From positions 1,364,001 to 1,428,000 of the forward strand of contig NZ_WNWM01000002.1 in assembly GCF_009727155.1 (NCBI RefSeq): DNA of 64,000 bases, written 5' to 3'. Below are positions 63,963-64,000 of this stretch, in pieces. The position numbers were made by a program, and so were the translations under genes. The notes beneath the pieces were generated by a model, which saw only the letters and a program-made list of their open reading frames with translations, was not told where the DNA came from and did no database searches. The number at the start of each line of letters is the position of its first letter. Within the stretch, counting starts at the first letter, position 1. This DNA comes from Pseudoduganella dura. Its GTDB lineage: Bacteria > Pseudomonadota > Gammaproteobacteria > Burkholderiales > Burkholderiaceae_D.

Positions 63963-64000
63963 ACTTGCCGGCCCCGGTCTGCGCCGCGAACGTCAGCTTG
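63961..64000 (-). CDS. C-terminal end of a probable ExbD/TolR-type transporter gene
   Basis: Only the last 12 codons and TAA are inside the window: the minus strand reads KLTFAAQTGAGK then stop. ExbD-family proteins commonly precede lpxK in beta-proteobacteria, and the ending fits, but identification rests mainly on position. Confidence 0.45.
   Translation of the reverse strand, partial: KLTFAAQTGAGK

Overview
The window is high-GC DNA with dense, mostly minus-strand coding. It looks like a betaproteobacterium of the Oxalobacteraceae (Massilia/Duganella/Pseudoduganella type). The evidence is an XrtB-type exosortase/exopolysaccharide locus with Eps-family proteins, PEP-CTERM proteins, the order exbD-lpxK-Trm112-kdsB-adk typical of Burkholderiales, and a CoA-dependent 2-aminobenzoate-type pathway. 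The genus is an inference; no rRNA is present.

Region 1 (1-34,100) is a large exopolysaccharide locus, all on the minus strand. Reading in the direction of transcription (high to low coordinate) it holds a CAAX-type membrane protease, the outer-membrane protein EpsL, the undecaprenyl-phosphate glycosyl-1-phosphate transferase that starts the repeat unit, then EpsD, EpsE, EpsF, EpsG, exosortase B, EpsI and a Wzx-type flippase. After these come a GT2 and a GT14-like transferase, a Wzy/ligase, an acyltransferase, a secreted heparinase II/III-type lyase, an IS1595-like transposase, a DUF1800/DUF1501 pair, three GT4 glycosyltransferases, a CapK/phenylacetate-CoA-ligase-like enzyme, a second heparinase-type protein and an AlgD-type GDP-mannose dehydrogenase. 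Together this is a Wzx/Wzy route: initiation, assembly, flipping, polymerisation, chain-length control and export. The dehydrogenase and the two lyase-fold proteins suggest a uronic-acid-containing polymer. The core is compact, with overlapping genes, whereas the glycosyltransferase half is broken by 0.5-1 kb gene-free gaps.

Region 2 (34,200-40,200) has the ABC-F ATPase Uup, a tRNA-Arg(CCU) with a terminator, a PEP-CTERM protein, an AT-rich gene-free stretch, an acyltransferase and a second PEP-CTERM protein.

Region 3 (40,286-46,732) is a tightly coupled catabolic operon: 2-aminobenzoate/benzoate-type CoA ligase, fused FAD monooxygenase/old-yellow-enzyme reductase, enoyl-CoA hydratase, acyl-CoA dehydrogenase and a RidA-family deaminase. 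Upstream on the same strand are a response regulator and a 1403-residue hybrid sensor kinase, separated by two identical 39-bp palindromic repeats, and a patatin-like lipase.

Region 4 (53,494-64,000) carries a MEDS/PAS histidine kinase (plus strand), gamma-glutamyltransferase, an SDR dehydrogenase, a small proline-rich secreted protein, a proton-pumping pyrophosphatase, adenylate kinase, KdsB, a Trm112-like protein, LpxK and the last codons of a probable ExbD. The end of the window is thus lipid A/Kdo and housekeeping metabolism.
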